Positions 63,787 through 64,000 of a stretch of DNA of 64,000 nt are shown here, piece after piece (position 1 is the first letter of the stretch; every line of letters begins with the position of its first letter). The notes beneath the pieces are model-generated. The model was given only the letters and a program-made list of their open reading frames with translations. It ran no database searches and had not been told where the DNA came from. Source of the stretch: Cranoglanis bouderius (taxonomy: Eukaryota; Chordata; Actinopteri; Siluriformes; Cranoglanididae). Where the stretch lies: assembly GCA_023630585.1 (NCBI GenBank), contig CM042548.1:17942027-18006026 (forward strand), written 5' to 3'. Position numbers and translations under genes: made by a program.

Positions 63787-64000
63787 GTGCATCTCAATAA
63801 ATTAGAATGTCGTGGAAAAGTTCATTTATTTCAGTAATTCAACTCAAATTGTGAAACTCGTGTATTAAATAAATTCAATGCACACAGACTGAAGTAGTTT
63901 AAGTCTTTGGTTCTTTTAATTGTGATGATTTTGGCTCACATTTAACAAAAACCCACCAATTCACTATCTCAACAAATTAGAATATGGTGACATGCCAATC
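63784..64000 (+). mobile_element. Start of a second CAGGTGCATCTCAA-family Tc1 (runs off the window)
   Basis: The first 201 bases match the terminal inverted repeat of the 17,584-19,165 element. The bases after it (tggtgacatgccaatc) match the transposase-5' side of that element rather than its 3' side. The transposase should therefore be on the plus strand, beginning a short distance beyond the window edge. Confidence 0.9.

Noticed and set aside
63470..63837. Several ORFs of 72-111 codons on both strands made of IYIYIY or HTHTHT
   Set aside because: They are translations of (TA)n and (CA)n microsatellites. The same applies at 17.3-17.6, 9.9-10.2, 28.8-29.1, 51.6 and 52.9-53.1 kb.

Overview
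The window looks like a piece of a ray-finned (teleost) fish chromosome. It is AT-rich with many (CA)n and (TA)n microsatellites. It holds several families of Tc1-like transposons, hAT-type elements with 8-bp target duplications, tRNA-headed SINEs and a Tx1/L1-type LINE. A catfish-like genome would fit, but I cannot prove that from the sequence. Only one piece of host protein-coding sequence is recognisable. It is a short minus-strand first coding exon at 29,838-29,901 whose N-terminus (MEDGPP...SCFRRL..CFL) matches the PDE10A2-type start of the dual cAMP/cGMP phosphodiesterase PDE10A. It is followed by a good splice donor and preceded by a CpG-rich 5' UTR/promoter. Everything to its left (1-29,837) would be the first intron, and everything to its right is 5' flanking DNA.

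Layout. 1-13.1 kb: intronic AT-rich DNA with a divergent dispersed repeat, a Tc1-type MITE (5.1-6.3 kb) and a (CA)n/(CGCGCACA)n tract at 10 kb. 13.1-16.2 kb: a Tc1-related remnant, then a degraded Ty3/gypsy-like retrotransposon split in its reverse transcriptase by a hAT-like MITE. 16.8-19.3 kb: a second hAT-like element with target duplication, into which a nearly intact Tc1 transposon (17,584-19,165, 201-bp inverted repeats) has nested. 20.7-28.4 kb: the second copy of the dispersed repeat, two Tc1 pseudo-transposons, a hAT MITE with a perfect 8-bp duplication and a nested SINE, and another MITE. 29.8-30.3 kb: pde10a exon 1 and promoter. 31-35.7 kb: hAT MITE, Tc1 remnants and a SINE.

35,973-41,576: the most striking feature, a full-length LINE of the Tx1 group in the L1 lineage. 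It has two uninterrupted ORFs (CCHC ORF1; endonuclease-reverse transcriptase-zinc finger ORF2) and sits exactly inside a (CT)n microsatellite. This matches the microsatellite-targeting habit described for the Kibi/Koshi group of Tx1 elements.

42.6-64 kb: three more Tc1 remnants, several MITEs, an inverted duplication of unknown nature (56.6 and 63.2 kb) and, at the right edge, the start of a second copy of the 17.6-kb Tc1 family. That copy again abuts (TA)n(CA)n.

No RNA gene, CRISPR array or operon-like system is present. The biology is host gene plus mobile DNA: autonomous elements (the LINE, the Tc1 families) beside the non-autonomous repeats they probably mobilised.
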